64,000 bases of DNA. It comes from Winogradskyella ouciana (GTDB taxonomy: Bacteria > Bacteroidota > Bacteroidia > Flavobacteriales > Flavobacteriaceae). Under the pieces are notes generated by a model. It searched no databases, was not told the DNA's origin, and was given only the letters and a program-made list of their open reading frames with translations. Position 1 is the stretch's first letter, and the number at the start of each line of letters is the position of its first letter. A program made the position numbers and the translations under genes. The DNA lies in assembly GCF_009709615.1 (NCBI RefSeq), contig NZ_WJYA01000004.1, forward strand, positions 186,001 to 250,000, read 5' to 3'. Below are positions 19,659 through 28,701 of the stretch, one piece after another.

Positions 19659-20696
19659 TCATGTCGCAGGATTAGGAATCTCCTCATGCACTTTATTGAT
19701 TGCTTTCATCACGTCTTCTGATAATGAAATATTAATGCTATCTATATTTTCTTCTAATTGCTCTAGAGAAGTGGCGCCAATAATATTACTTGTTAAAAAC
19801 GGACGCTCATTAACAAAAGCCAAAGACATTTGTGCTAAGGTCATATCATTGACTTCTGCGATTTTCAAATACTTTTTTGTAGCTTCTGTGGATTGCTCAC
19901 TACTATAACGTGAAAAACGTGGAAACAAATTTAACCTCGAGTTTGCCTGGTCTGTACCTTTAATATATTTACCGGATAACACACCACATGCCATTGGCGA
20001 GTAGGCTAAAAGCCCAATATTTTCGCGATGTGAAATTTCTGCCAAATCATTTTCAAAAGACCTGCACACTAAGGAGTACGCATTTTGAATGGTAATCATT
20101 TTTGGTAAATTGTTGTACTTAGACTCTTCCAAATAGCGCATCGTTCCCCAACCGGTTTCATTAGATAATCCAACCTGTCTTATTTTCCCAGATTTAATCA
20201 GCTCATCGAGATTATGAAGAATTTCATTAAAGTTATCTTCCCATTTCTCATTTGGGTTATGCTTATAATCACGTTGCCCAAAGGTGTTGGTGTCGCGCTC
20301 TGGCCAATGCAATTGATATAAATCTATATAATCGGTTTGCAGTCGTTTTAAACTGTTATCCACTGCTTCATTTAGAGCATCTTTGCTAAATCCCGTTGTT
20401 CTAATATGTGCAGTGTAATCGCCTGGTCCGGCAATCTTGGTTGCTAACACCACCTTGTCTCTATTACCGGTTTTTGTAAACCAATTTCCTATGATGCGCT
20501 CGGTTTCGGCATAAGTTTCTGCGTTTGCTGGCACAGGATAAAGCTCGGCCACATCAAAGAAATTAACGCCTTTGTCCAAGGCCATGTCCATTTGGGCAAA
20601 GCCTTCGTCTTGGGTGTTTTGGTTGCCCCAGGTCATGGTGCCAAGGCAAATTTTACTAACTTTTATATTGGTGTTGGGTAGTGTTGTGTATTTCAT
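19659..20696 (-). CDS. NADP(H)-dependent aldo/keto reductase (Tas-like)
   Basis: 345 residues from ATG 20696 (MKYTTLPNTNIKVSKICLGTMTWG); a GTG two codons upstream is less likely because the family starts here. The TIM-barrel tetrad is visible: Asp and Tyr in FFDVAELYPVPANAETYAE, Lys in VVLATKIAGPG and His in LYQLHWPERD. The PVPANAETYAETERIIGNW insertion is characteristic of the Tas branch. The physiological substrate is unknown. NADPH binding is expected from the C-terminal NIIGATSLEQLEENI. A repeat hairpin lies a few bases upstream of the start codon. Confidence 0.9.
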   Translation of the reverse strand: MKYTTLPNTNIKVSKICLGTMTWGNQNTQDEGFAQMDMALDKGVNFFDVAELYPVPANAETYAETERIIGNWFTKTGNRDKVVLATKIAGPGDYTAHIRTTGFSKDALNEAVDNSLKRLQTDYIDLYQLHWPERDTNTFGQRDYKHNPNEKWEDNFNEILHNLDELIKSGKIRQVGLSNETGWGTMRYLEESKYNNLPKMITIQNAYSLVCRSFENDLAEISHRENIGLLAYSPMACGVLSGKYIKGTDQANSRLNLFPRFSRYSSEQSTEATKKYLKIAEVNDMTLAQMSLAFVNERPFLTSNIIGATSLEQLEENIDSINISLSEDVMKAINKVHEEIPNPAT

Positions 20697-20700
20697 GTTC

Positions 20701-20722
20701 ACTTCCCACGAAAGTGGGAACC
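20701..20722. repeat. CCCxx...GGG hairpin repeat upstream of the aldo/keto reductase start
   Basis: ACTTCCCACGAAAGTGGGAA: a short stem TTCCCAC/GTGGGAA, followed by T-rich sequence. The same layout recurs at 22751, 56484 and, with changes, 63181. On the minus strand this copy ends 4 bases before the start codon at 20696. Confidence 0.6.
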
Positions 20723-20992
20723 TCTTTTTAGTTAAACTTTTATTTTGTCATCCTGAAGTTGTTTCAGGATCTCATCTACATATCTACAGTTGCACTTCGA
20801 CAAGCTCAGTGTGATACCGTTGATTTAATTTATGATTATACAAACAAATATAACAAGACCTCACAGGTTTCTAAAACCTGTGAGGTCTAAATCTGTGTTA
20901 ATATGTCATTGCGAGGAACGAAGCAATCTCATAATTAGTATATTATCAACCATTCATAAGATTGCTTCGTTCCTCGCAATGACAACTCATTT
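20723..20992. repeat. Cluster of dispersed hairpin repeats
   Basis: A gap of almost 300 bases between the aldo/keto reductase and the OmpA-family gene with no gene I accept. It holds in order: TCATCCTGAA/TTTCAGGAT (20747-20775); ACTTCGACAAGCTCAGT (20792-20815); a perfect stem AGACCTCACAGGTTT with its complement (20856-20888); and GTCATTGCGAGGAACGAAGC (20905-20931) with an inverted copy (20959-20983). Each type is known to recur through flavobacterial genomes. The last pair is similar to the element inside leuS at 58318. Confidence 0.8.
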
Positions 20993-21952
20993 TTATATTT
21001 CATTTAATAGCTTAGAAATTTCATCTAATTTTGGCGTTAAAATCACCTCAATACGTCTGTTCTTAGCTCTGCCTTCTGCAGTGTCGTTTGAGGCAATTGG
21101 TGCATATTCTCCGCGACCAGCAGCAGTTAAGTTTTCAGGATTGATAGATGGATTTTCCCTAAGAATATTAACGATGGCTGTAGCGCGCTTAGTGGATAAA
21201 TCCCAGTTACCACTCAACTGTGCGTTGCCTTTGTAAGGTACGTTATCAGTATGGCCTTCAATTAAAATAGCGATATCTGGATTTTCGGCCAATACACTTC
21301 CCAATTGCTGTACGGCTTTACGACCTTCAGTGCCTACGGACCAACTACCAGATTGAAACAGGAGTTTATTTTCCATAGAAATATAGACCTTGCCATCGCG
21401 CTGTTCAACCGTTAAGCCTTTACCTTCAAAATTGGTTAGCGCTTTAGAAATTGCATTTTTAAGAGCACGCATGTTGGCATCTTTGGCGGCTATAACACTT
21501 TCTAGTTCAGCAACACGTTTAGAACGATTTTCGAGCTCTTCTTTCAACTTTTCCAATCGCTCACTTTCAGCAGCTAGTGCTTGTTCTTTGGCTTCGAGTT
21601 GTGCTAACAGTTCTCTATTCTTTTTTGAGTTCTTTGCAATTTCAGCAGAACTGTTTTGTTCTAAAGCGTCGTAGGATGCTTTTAGATTATCGAGATTAGA
21701 TTTTGTTGCCGCATATTCGCTTTGCAATTTATCACGTTCGGCAACAGCTTTGTCGTAGGCTTGTTGCAGCGCGTCTAAGTCATTGGATAGTTTGTTTTTA
21801 TCAGCATTAAGAGTTTCAACTTCATCAGTTAAATTTCTATTTTCCTTTTTGAGATTGGCATACTTAGTTTCAAGATCTGTGTATATTTTTTTTGATACAC
21901 ACGATGAGAAAAGGGTAAATGCCAGTGCTATTAATGAAATTCTTTTTATCAT
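20993..21952 (-). CDS. OmpA-family lipoprotein with coiled coil
   Basis: 319 residues. Signal MIKRISLIALAFTLFSSC gives lipidated Cys18. A long coiled coil (about 25-175; repeated ENRNLTDEVETLNADKNKL-type heptads) leads to an OmpA C-terminal peptidoglycan-binding domain (about 190-315) with IEGHTDNVPYKGNAQLSGNW, the LSTKRATAIVNIL helix and GRGEYAPIASNDTAEGRAKN. It should tether the outer membrane to the cell wall. The start codon is ATG at 21952. It lies 30 bases downstream of exonuclease III on the same strand. Confidence 0.92.
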   Translation of the reverse strand: MIKRISLIALAFTLFSSCVSKKIYTDLETKYANLKKENRNLTDEVETLNADKNKLSNDLDALQQAYDKAVAERDKLQSEYAATKSNLDNLKASYDALEQNSSAEIAKNSKKNRELLAQLEAKEQALAAESERLEKLKEELENRSKRVAELESVIAAKDANMRALKNAISKALTNFEGKGLTVEQRDGKVYISMENKLLFQSGSWSVGTEGRKAVQQLGSVLAENPDIAILIEGHTDNVPYKGNAQLSGNWDLSTKRATAIVNILRENPSINPENLTAAGRGEYAPIASNDTAEGRAKNRRIEVILTPKLDEISKLLNEI

Positions 21953-21982
21953 GCTATAAGTTGTTAAGTTGTTGATTTGATT

Positions 21983-22744
21983 TTAAATATCTAATTCTAA
22001 TAATATAGGACAATGGTCGCTGTGTACTGCTTCAGTGAGTATAACGCTTCGTTTTATCTTTTCTTGTAAAGGTTCGCTAACCATGGCATAATCTAATCGC
22101 CAACCTTTGTTATTGGCCCTGGAATTAGCTCTGTAGCTCCACCACGAAAACTCTTGTTTTTCTGGGTGTAAATGTCGGTAGCTATCAATAAAACCACTAT
22201 CAATAAAATTGCCTAACCATTCGCGTTCTTCTGGTAAAAAACCGGATACACCTTTCATTTTTGGGTTATGGATATCAATCTCTTCATGACAAATATTGTA
22301 ATCTCCGCAAACGACAAGATTTGGTTTTTCTTTTTGAAGTTCATTTAAATATTCATGAATCATATTCATATATTCAAACTTATGAGCCAATCTGGCATCA
22401 TTAGTCCCAGAAGGTAAATACATGCTCATCACAGAAACTCCATCATAATCTACTCTAAGATTTCTACCTTCAAAATCCATGGATTCAATGCCTGTGCCAA
22501 ATTCTATGTGGTTGGGTTTTGTTTTACATAAAATAGCGACACCACTATACCCTTTTTTTTGAGCGCTGAACCAGTAGTTGTACTCATAACCAGCATCGGT
22601 AAATAAGTCTAAATCCAACTGCTCTTCCATGGCTTTAATTTCTTGAAGACAAATGACATCTGGGTTTGTGGCTTTAAGCCAATCTATAAACCCTTTGTTA
22701 ATTGCTGCTCTAATACCATTGACGTTATAGGATGCTATTTTCAT
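21983..22744 (-). CDS. xth: Exodeoxyribonuclease III
   Basis: 253 residues from ATG 22744 (MKIASYNVNGIRAAINKG); an ATG two codons earlier is possible but not family-typical. It is an AP endonuclease/3'-5' exonuclease of base-excision repair. Motifs: ICLQEIKA (metal Glu), VAILCKTKP, CGDYNICHEEIDIHNPK (catalytic Asp and Asn), DYAMVSEPL and HSDHCPILLEL with the Asp-His pair. All expected residues are present. A hairpin repeat (22751-22770) lies 6 bases upstream of the start. Confidence 0.95.
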   Translation of the reverse strand: MKIASYNVNGIRAAINKGFIDWLKATNPDVICLQEIKAMEEQLDLDLFTDAGYEYNYWFSAQKKGYSGVAILCKTKPNHIEFGTGIESMDFEGRNLRVDYDGVSVMSMYLPSGTNDARLAHKFEYMNMIHEYLNELQKEKPNLVVCGDYNICHEEIDIHNPKMKGVSGFLPEEREWLGNFIDSGFIDSYRHLHPEKQEFSWWSYRANSRANNKGWRLDYAMVSEPLQEKIKRSVILTEAVHSDHCPILLELDI

Positions 22745-22750
22745 ACACAT

Positions 22751-22823
22751 TTCCCGTGAAAACGGGACTCTTTTTAATTAAACTTAGATTCCATAAGGAC
22801 TTCGACTGCGCTCAGTCTGACAG
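22751..22823. repeat. Two adjacent dispersed repeats upstream of xth
   Basis: TTCCCGTGAAAACGGGACTC (22751-22770) is a stem CCCGT/ACGGG. It is followed by ACTTCGACTGCGCTCAGTCT (22799-22823), the inverted form of the element at 52395. Both lie in the divergent gap between xth and the large outer-membrane gene. Confidence 0.6.
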
Positions 22824-22934
22824 ACTAATGTCTTATTATCGGTCTAAATTAAATAATACCCTACTTTTACACTATTATTTTGAGGCTATTTTAACAATAA
22901 AATAATCGAGGGTTTTAATAGTTATTATTCTACA

Positions 22935-25900
22935 ATGAAGCATACGCTACTTTTTCTATTGCTACTGAGTTCTTTTTTGGGTGTTGCCCAAGAGAATGCT
23001 AGTAATTACAAGAAAAAGCGTTTGGCTGTAAAGGATAGTATTAAAATCGATTCGGTAAGTATTAACCCTTTAAAATTTATTGTAAAAACTAAGGACGGAA
23101 AGATTTTGGATTCTACACTTTATGTCGTGGACTATTCAAAATCAATTTTGAGGTTTAAACAGTCTATTGATGTAGATACTATTCAAATCGAATATTTACG
23201 TTACCCAGAATTTTTAACCAAGGTTTATAGACAGTTGGATGACGACGTCATCGTAGATCGCTCAGGTCCTGGTACGGAGGCCTTGTACAAACTCGAGAAC
23301 ACCAATAAACGGAATGTATTTACACCTTTTGATGGGTTAACGACTTCCGGAAGCATTTCTAGAGGAGTTACTATTGGAAACAATCAGAATTCGGTATTGA
23401 ATAGCGAATTAGACCTTCAGATTTCGGGTAAATTAAGCGATAAGGTGTCTTTAAGAGCATCCATACAGGATGCTAATATTCCTTTGCAAGAAAGTGGATA
23501 TTCCCAACGTTTGGATGAATTTGACCAAGTATTTATAGAACTTTTTAGCGATAGCTGGAATATACGAGCAGGTGATATCGATTTGGTGAATACCAACAGT
23601 TATTTCGCCAATTTCTCTAAGCGCGTACAAGGATTATTGGTCAATGCTAACCTGAGTGAAAAGACATCGGTTTTTGCTTCGGGTGCTTTGGTACGAGGTC
23701 AGTTTACTACAACACAGTTTACGGCTCAAGAAGGCAATCAAGGGCCTTATAAATTACGTGGACCCAATAATGAACTCTTTGTGCTCATTGTTTCTGGTAG
23801 CGAAACGGTTTACGTTAATGGAGTGCCTTTAGAACGTGGAGAAAACAACGATTATATTATCGATTACAATGCAGGTGAAATTATTTTCAATTCCACATTT
23901 CCGATAACTTCCGAAATGCGAATTACAGTCGATTACCAATTCAGTGAACGCAACTATTCAAGATTTACGGTTTTTGGTGGCAGTTCATATAACACCGAAA
24001 AGTTAAATTTAAACGTTTCTGTGTATTCTGAAAGTGATGCTAAAAATCAACCGTTACAACAAAACCTCTCCACTGAGCAGACTCAGATTTTAGCAGACGC
24101 AGGAGATGATAGAAGTTTAATGGTAGCTCCATCCGCAACACCTGAATCGTTTTCTGAAAATAGAATACTATACCGTAAAGACATTGTTGGAGGTGAAGAA
24201 GTATTTGTGTTTTCTCAAAATCCAGAAGATGAACTCTTCAGTGTACGCTTTACGTTGGTAGGCACTAACCAAGGAAATTATGTACTGAGCAACGATAATG
24301 CCGTGAGTAACATTTTTGAATATGTAGCACCAATTGCAGGAGTGCCACAGGGAAATTATGAACCTATTACACAACTCGTCGCTCCTGAACGTTTGCAGAT
24401 TGCAGTGTTGAATGGTCGTTATCAGCCTACAGAAAAAACAGATGTGTTTTTTGAATTGGCAGGAAGTAAAAATGATGCCAATTTGTTTTCGAACATAGAT
24501 GATGACGACAATAATGGTTTTGCAGGAAAACTGAAAGTCAATCAAAAATTAATAAAATCAGACAGTCTTTGGAATTTATCCGCCTTGGTAGATGCAGATT
24601 TTATCCAGAAGGATTTTAGAACGATTCAACGTTTATACAGAGCAGAATTTAATCGTGACTGGAATTTAGAGAACGATAATCGTGATGATCAAGGTAATTT
24701 TAATTTTGGTAATCAGCTGTTGTTAACTTCAGGGTTAAAATTGTCTCATGCTAAGAAAGGCATAGCCACTTATAATTTTGAGTACTTAGACTTTGCCAAT
24801 AATTTTAATGGGAATCGGCATAACGTGACCGCTAATTTGCGCTTGGGGAATTTTAGGATATTTTCAAATTCGAGTTTTCTCAATAGCGAAAGTACTATTA
24901 ACCGTTCCACATTTTTAAGATCCTTTAATCGTGTCATCTATGGAAAAAACAATAAATGGGCTGGAGTTAAATTTGCTACGGAAGACAATGAGCAAGCCGT
25001 TATTGCTACAGATTCTTTAACACCGTTAAGTCAAAGGTTTAAAGCCTATGAAGCTTTTGTTGGTATTGGTGACAGTACTAAAGTTTATGCTGAAGTGGGT
25101 TATATAAAGCGTTTCAATGACAGTTTAAGAAACAATTCTTTAGAGCGTGTTAACAACTCAAACACGTATTATTTAAAGTCGCGTTTAATTCAGAATAAAA
25201 GTACTAACCTTCAGTTATTTGTCAATTATAGGGATTTAAAATCTGAAGATCCCGATTTTGAAGATGAACAAAGTTTGAACAGCCGTTTAAATTACAATCA
25301 GAAATTATTCAATAACCTTATCGTTTGGAACACGAGTTTTGAAACCAATTCGGGCACATTGCCGCAACAGGATTTTACTTATGTTGAGGTAGAAGCAGGG
25401 CAAGGGGCTTACACATGGATAGATTATAACGAAAACGGCATACAAGAACTCAATGAGTTTGAAATAGCGCAATTTGCCGACCAAGGCAATTACATTAGAG
25501 TACTATTGCCCAACCAGGTTTTTGTGAGAACACATCAAAACCGATTAAGCCAAACTTTGACCATTAATCCTATACAATGGAGCCAATCTAAAAACAAGAC
25601 GAAGAAGTTCTTCTCTCATTTTTATAATCAGACCTCATATTTAGTGGATAGAAAAGTAAGGCGAGAAGGGAATAACTTTAACCTCAATCCTTTCAATGAT
25701 GATGGAGACAATCAATTGGCCTTAAACAACAGTGTACGAAATGTGTTGTTTTACAATAGAGGGAAGCAACGTTACACAACATCTTATACGTATTTGACCA
25801 ACACAAGTCGCAATTTGTTATCCATAGGTTTTCAAGAAAATAAATTGACTAATCATCAATTAAATTTCAATCATAAATTCGCGACTAATTGGTTAGTAAA

Positions 25901-26366
25901 TGCATTGGCTAGTTTTGGAACCGATGAAAGTATAAGTGAGAATTTTGCCAATCGTAATTTTAATATTGAAGAAGAGCGCTTTCAGCCCAAATTATCATAT
26001 TTATTTAATGAAAACGCACAGTTTGATGTCTTTTATCAATACACCTCAAAAAGTAATACCATAGGAAGTCTAGAGACTCTAACCCAAAACAACTATGGTC
26101 TGTCATTTACTTATAACAATGCCCAGAAAATTGCCTTAACGGGTGAGTTTAACTTTTTTCAAAATGCGTTTGAAGGCAATGCGAACACACCAGTCGCCTA
26201 TCAAATGCTAGAAGGTTTACAGCCAGGAAAAAACTTCACGTGGAGCTTATTGGCACAGAAAAAATTGACCAAATTCTTAGATTTGAATTTGAATTACTTT
26301 GGGCGTAAAACAGAGACCTCTAAGACCATTCATACAGGTACAATTCAGTTAAAGGCTTATTTTTAA
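22935..26366 (+). CDS. Large outer-membrane protein of unknown function (SprA-like N-terminal motifs)
   Basis: 1143 residues. Signal peptide MKHTLLFLLLLSSFLGVAQ. After about 130 residues a segment TSGSISRGVTIGNNQNSVLN, LDLQISGKLSDKVSLRASIQ and DEFDQVFIELFSDSWNIRAGD resembles the repeated plug/barrel segments of SprA/Sov of the type IX secretion system as I remember them. The rest alternates short beta strands and Asn/Asp-rich loops and ends in IQLKAYF, a terminal Phe typical of barrels. YVNGVPLERGENNDYIIDYN suggests a beta-rich surface domain. It is monocistronic and about half the length of SprA. Function unknown. Confidence 0.75.
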   Translation: MKHTLLFLLLLSSFLGVAQENASNYKKKRLAVKDSIKIDSVSINPLKFIVKTKDGKILDSTLYVVDYSKSILRFKQSIDVDTIQIEYLRYPEFLTKVYRQLDDDVIVDRSGPGTEALYKLENTNKRNVFTPFDGLTTSGSISRGVTIGNNQNSVLNSELDLQISGKLSDKVSLRASIQDANIPLQESGYSQRLDEFDQVFIELFSDSWNIRAGDIDLVNTNSYFANFSKRVQGLLVNANLSEKTSVFASGALVRGQFTTTQFTAQEGNQGPYKLRGPNNELFVLIVSGSETVYVNGVPLERGENNDYIIDYNAGEIIFNSTFPITSEMRITVDYQFSERNYSRFTVFGGSSYNTEKLNLNVSVYSESDAKNQPLQQNLSTEQTQILADAGDDRSLMVAPSATPESFSENRILYRKDIVGGEEVFVFSQNPEDELFSVRFTLVGTNQGNYVLSNDNAVSNIFEYVAPIAGVPQGNYEPITQLVAPERLQIAVLNGRYQPTEKTDVFFELAGSKNDANLFSNIDDDDNNGFAGKLKVNQKLIKSDSLWNLSALVDADFIQKDFRTIQRLYRAEFNRDWNLENDNRDDQGNFNFGNQLLLTSGLKLSHAKKGIATYNFEYLDFANNFNGNRHNVTANLRLGNFRIFSNSSFLNSESTINRSTFLRSFNRVIYGKNNKWAGVKFATEDNEQAVIATDSLTPLSQRFKAYEAFVGIGDSTKVYAEVGYIKRFNDSLRNNSLERVNNSNTYYLKSRLIQNKSTNLQLFVNYRDLKSEDPDFEDEQSLNSRLNYNQKLFNNLIVWNTSFETNSGTLPQQDFTYVEVEAGQGAYTWIDYNENGIQELNEFEIAQFADQGNYIRVLLPNQVFVRTHQNRLSQTLTINPIQWSQSKNKTKKFFSHFYNQTSYLVDRKVRREGNNFNLNPFNDDGDNQLALNNSVRNVLFYNRGKQRYTTSYTYLTNTSRNLLSIGFQENKLTNHQLNFNHKFATNWLVNALASFGTDESISENFANRNFNIEEERFQPKLSYLFNENAQFDVFYQYTSKSNTIGSLETLTQNNYGLSFTYNNAQKIALTGEFNFFQNAFEGNANTPVAYQMLEGLQPGKNFTWSLLAQKKLTKFLDLNLNYFGRKTETSKTIHTGTIQLKAYF

Positions 26367-26466
26367 AAATAAAGAGATTTCTTACGCAACCATTGTGATA
26401 GTTTTGTATCTATGTGGTATAATTACTGTCGTAATTATTCGATCTGAATCAACTAAATTAAACTTT

Positions 26467-27000
26467 ATGAAAAAATCAATTTTAACACTTTTATTGTTGA
26501 CCTCTGTTTTTGCTATGAATGCACAAGATAAGGAGGATACTAGCGATTCAAATATTAGTAAAAATGAAATTAAAACCAATGGGTTATACTTAGTCGTTGG
26601 AATTTTAGATTTTACTTACGAGCGTCTTTTAAATGAAGAGTCAGCCGTTGGATTGAATATTGCTATTCCTTACGACAAAGAAATTAAAGAAGATCTTCAA
26701 TATTATATTTCACCATATTATAGATTTTATTTTGGTAAAAAGTATGCCGCCGGATTTTTTCTCGAAGGCTTTGGAATGTTAAATTCAGCAGAACGGGAAT
26801 TTGATTTCTTCGTTAATGATGAAGACAGAGAATATGTAACTGATTTTGCTTTAGGAATTGGTTTAGGTGGAAAGTGGATAACAAAAGGCGGTTTTATTGG
26901 AGAGGTGAATTTTGGAGTTGGTAGAAATTTATTTAAATCTGAAGAAACAACAATAGATTTCGTAAGTAAATTAGGTATTACATTAGGTTATCGATTCTAA
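26467..27000 (+). CDS. Small outer-membrane beta-barrel protein
   Basis: 177 residues from ATG 26467 (MKKSILTLLLLTSVFAMNAQ), which gives a clean signal peptide; the in-frame ATG at 26395 would place 24 extra residues before it and is rejected. The mature part has amphipathic strands (GLYLVVGILDFTYERLL, YYISPYYRFYFGKK, KLGITLGYRF) and the terminal Phe of an outer-membrane barrel. It resembles DUF3575-type or porin-like small barrels. Ligand and role unknown. A strong terminator follows. Confidence 0.75.
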   Translation: MKKSILTLLLLTSVFAMNAQDKEDTSDSNISKNEIKTNGLYLVVGILDFTYERLLNEESAVGLNIAIPYDKEIKEDLQYYISPYYRFYFGKKYAAGFFLEGFGMLNSAEREFDFFVNDEDREYVTDFALGIGLGGKWITKGGFIGEVNFGVGRNLFKSEETTIDFVSKLGITLGYRF

Positions 27001-27020
27001 ATTCAGAAATAATATAAAAT

Positions 27021-27061
27021 AAAAAAAACACCCAAGCTTTTTAAGTTTGGGTGTTTTTTTT
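27021..27061. terminator. Bidirectional terminator
   Basis: ACACCCAA and TTGGGTGT form the stem; A8 precedes and T8 follows. It lies between the convergent small barrel gene and glyS. Confidence 0.9.
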
Positions 27062-27097
27062 AAGGTAATTAGACCAATTATAAGTAACGATTCTTTA

Positions 27098-28639
27098 TTA
27101 CATCTTCATTAACCACTCCTTTACATCAACTTCTTTTTTAATGATGTCGCGTAATTCTTCAATCTTAACACGTTTTTGCTCCATGGTGTCTCTATGGCGT
27201 ATGGTTACAGTGTTATCTTCAAGACTTTCTCCATCAACCGTAATACAGAACGGAGTACCTGCTGCATCTTGTCTTCTATAGCGTCTTCCGACAGCATCCT
27301 TTTCGTCGTAATCCACATTGAAGTCCCACTTAAGATCATCAACGATATCTTTTGCCATTTTTGTTAGGGCTTCATCTTTTCTAACCAATGGTAAGACAGC
27401 TGCTTTTGTTGGCGCCAAAACTGCTGGTAATTTTAAAACGGTTCTCTCGCTACCATCTTCTAAAGTTTCATCTTGTAAACTATTAGAGAATACGGCTAAG
27501 AACATACGGTCTAAACCGATAGAGGTTTCCAAGACATAAGGTGTATAACTTGCGTTTTCCTCATGGTCAAAATATTGTAATTTTTTGCCTGAGTATTCTT
27601 CATGTTGTTTTAAATCGAAATCTGTACGAGAGTGGATACCTTCCAATTCCTTAAATCCAAATGGAAAATTGAATTCAATATCTGTTGCAGCATCTGCGTA
27701 ATGTGCTAGTTTCTCATGATCGTGGAAACGGTAGTTTTCTTCACCCAATCCTAATGATTTATGCCATTTTAAACGTGTATCTTTCCAATAATCAAACCAG
27801 TCACTTTGTGTACCTGGTTTTATGAAAAATTGCATTTCCATTTGTTCAAATTCACGCATTCTGAAAATGAATTGTCTCGCAACGATTTCATTTCTAAAGG
27901 CTTTTCCTGTTTGGGCAATACCAAATGGAATTTTCATACGTCCTGTTTTCTGAACGTTCAAAAAGTTGACAAAAATACCTTGGGCTGTTTCTGGTCTTAG
28001 GTATAAATCCATTGCAGTATCGGCAGAAGCACCTAATTTGGTACCAAACATTAAATTGAATTGCTTAACGTCTGTCCAGTTACGGCTACCGGTCATCGGA
28101 TCGGCAATTTCAAGCTCTTCAATCAAAGCTTTTACGTCTGCTAAATCTTCTTTTTCCAAAGATTGTCCGAGACGTTTTAGAATGGTATCTATCTTTTCTT
28201 GATAGCCTAAAACGCGTCCATTGGTAGTAACAAATTCATCTTTGTTAAAGGCATCTCCAAAACGTTTTTCGGCTTTTTTAATTTCCTTATTGATTTTTGC
28301 TTCAATCTTTGCACAATAATCTTCCACCAAAACATCAGCTCTATAACGTTTTTTAGAATCCTTATTGTCAATTAGAGGATCGTTAAAGGCATCAACGTGT
28401 CCAGAGGCTTTCCAAGTGGTTGGATGCATAAATATCGCGGCATCGATACCAACAATATTATCGTGCATTTGTACCATGGCTTTCCACCAGTAATCACGAA
28501 TATTTTTCTTTAACTCAGCACCGTTTTGTGCATAGTCATATACTGCACTTAGTCCGTCGTAGATTTCACTACTCTGAAACACGTAACCATACTCCTTTGC
28601 ATGAGAGATTACTTTTTTGAATTTGTCGTCGTTTGCCAT
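27098..28639 (-). CDS. glyS: Glycyl-tRNA synthetase (alpha2 type)
   Basis: 513 residues, the dimeric class II enzyme. It charges tRNA-Gly. Motifs: RNWTDVKQFNLMFGT, motif 2 region (GIAQTGKAFRNEIVARQFIFRMREFEQME in order), PYVLETSIGLDRMFLAVF as motif 3, and an anticodon-binding domain at the end (LAPTKAAVLPLVRKD, GRRYRRQDAAGTPFCITVD). Everything expected is present. The start ATG yields MANDDKFKKVISHAKEYGYVF. It stands alone between two terminators. Confidence 0.96.
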   Translation of the reverse strand: MANDDKFKKVISHAKEYGYVFQSSEIYDGLSAVYDYAQNGAELKKNIRDYWWKAMVQMHDNIVGIDAAIFMHPTTWKASGHVDAFNDPLIDNKDSKKRYRADVLVEDYCAKIEAKINKEIKKAEKRFGDAFNKDEFVTTNGRVLGYQEKIDTILKRLGQSLEKEDLADVKALIEELEIADPMTGSRNWTDVKQFNLMFGTKLGASADTAMDLYLRPETAQGIFVNFLNVQKTGRMKIPFGIAQTGKAFRNEIVARQFIFRMREFEQMEMQFFIKPGTQSDWFDYWKDTRLKWHKSLGLGEENYRFHDHEKLAHYADAATDIEFNFPFGFKELEGIHSRTDFDLKQHEEYSGKKLQYFDHEENASYTPYVLETSIGLDRMFLAVFSNSLQDETLEDGSERTVLKLPAVLAPTKAAVLPLVRKDEALTKMAKDIVDDLKWDFNVDYDEKDAVGRRYRRQDAAGTPFCITVDGESLEDNTVTIRHRDTMEQKRVKIEELRDIIKKEVDVKEWLMKM

Positions 28640-28650
28640 GTTGCAAAAAT

Positions 28651-28681
28651 AAAAAACCGCTCAAATTAACAGAGCGGTTTT
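28651..28681 (-). terminator. Terminator of the coiled-coil protein gene
   Basis: AAAACCGCTC and GAGCGGTTTT form a stem with a 9-nt loop; on the minus strand a T-rich run (TTTTTTATTTTT) follows. It separates the gene ending at 28702 from glyS. Confidence 0.85.
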
Positions 28682-28701
28682 AGGAAAATTATGTAGTTAG
28701 T

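Noticed and set aside
20905..20983. CRISPR-like repeats
   Set aside because: Only an inverted pair of one element with a 27-bp spacer; no regular direct repeats and no cas genes.
20832..21236. 134-residue plus-strand frame
   Set aside because: Its first half is translated repeat DNA and its second half is antisense to the OmpA-family gene.
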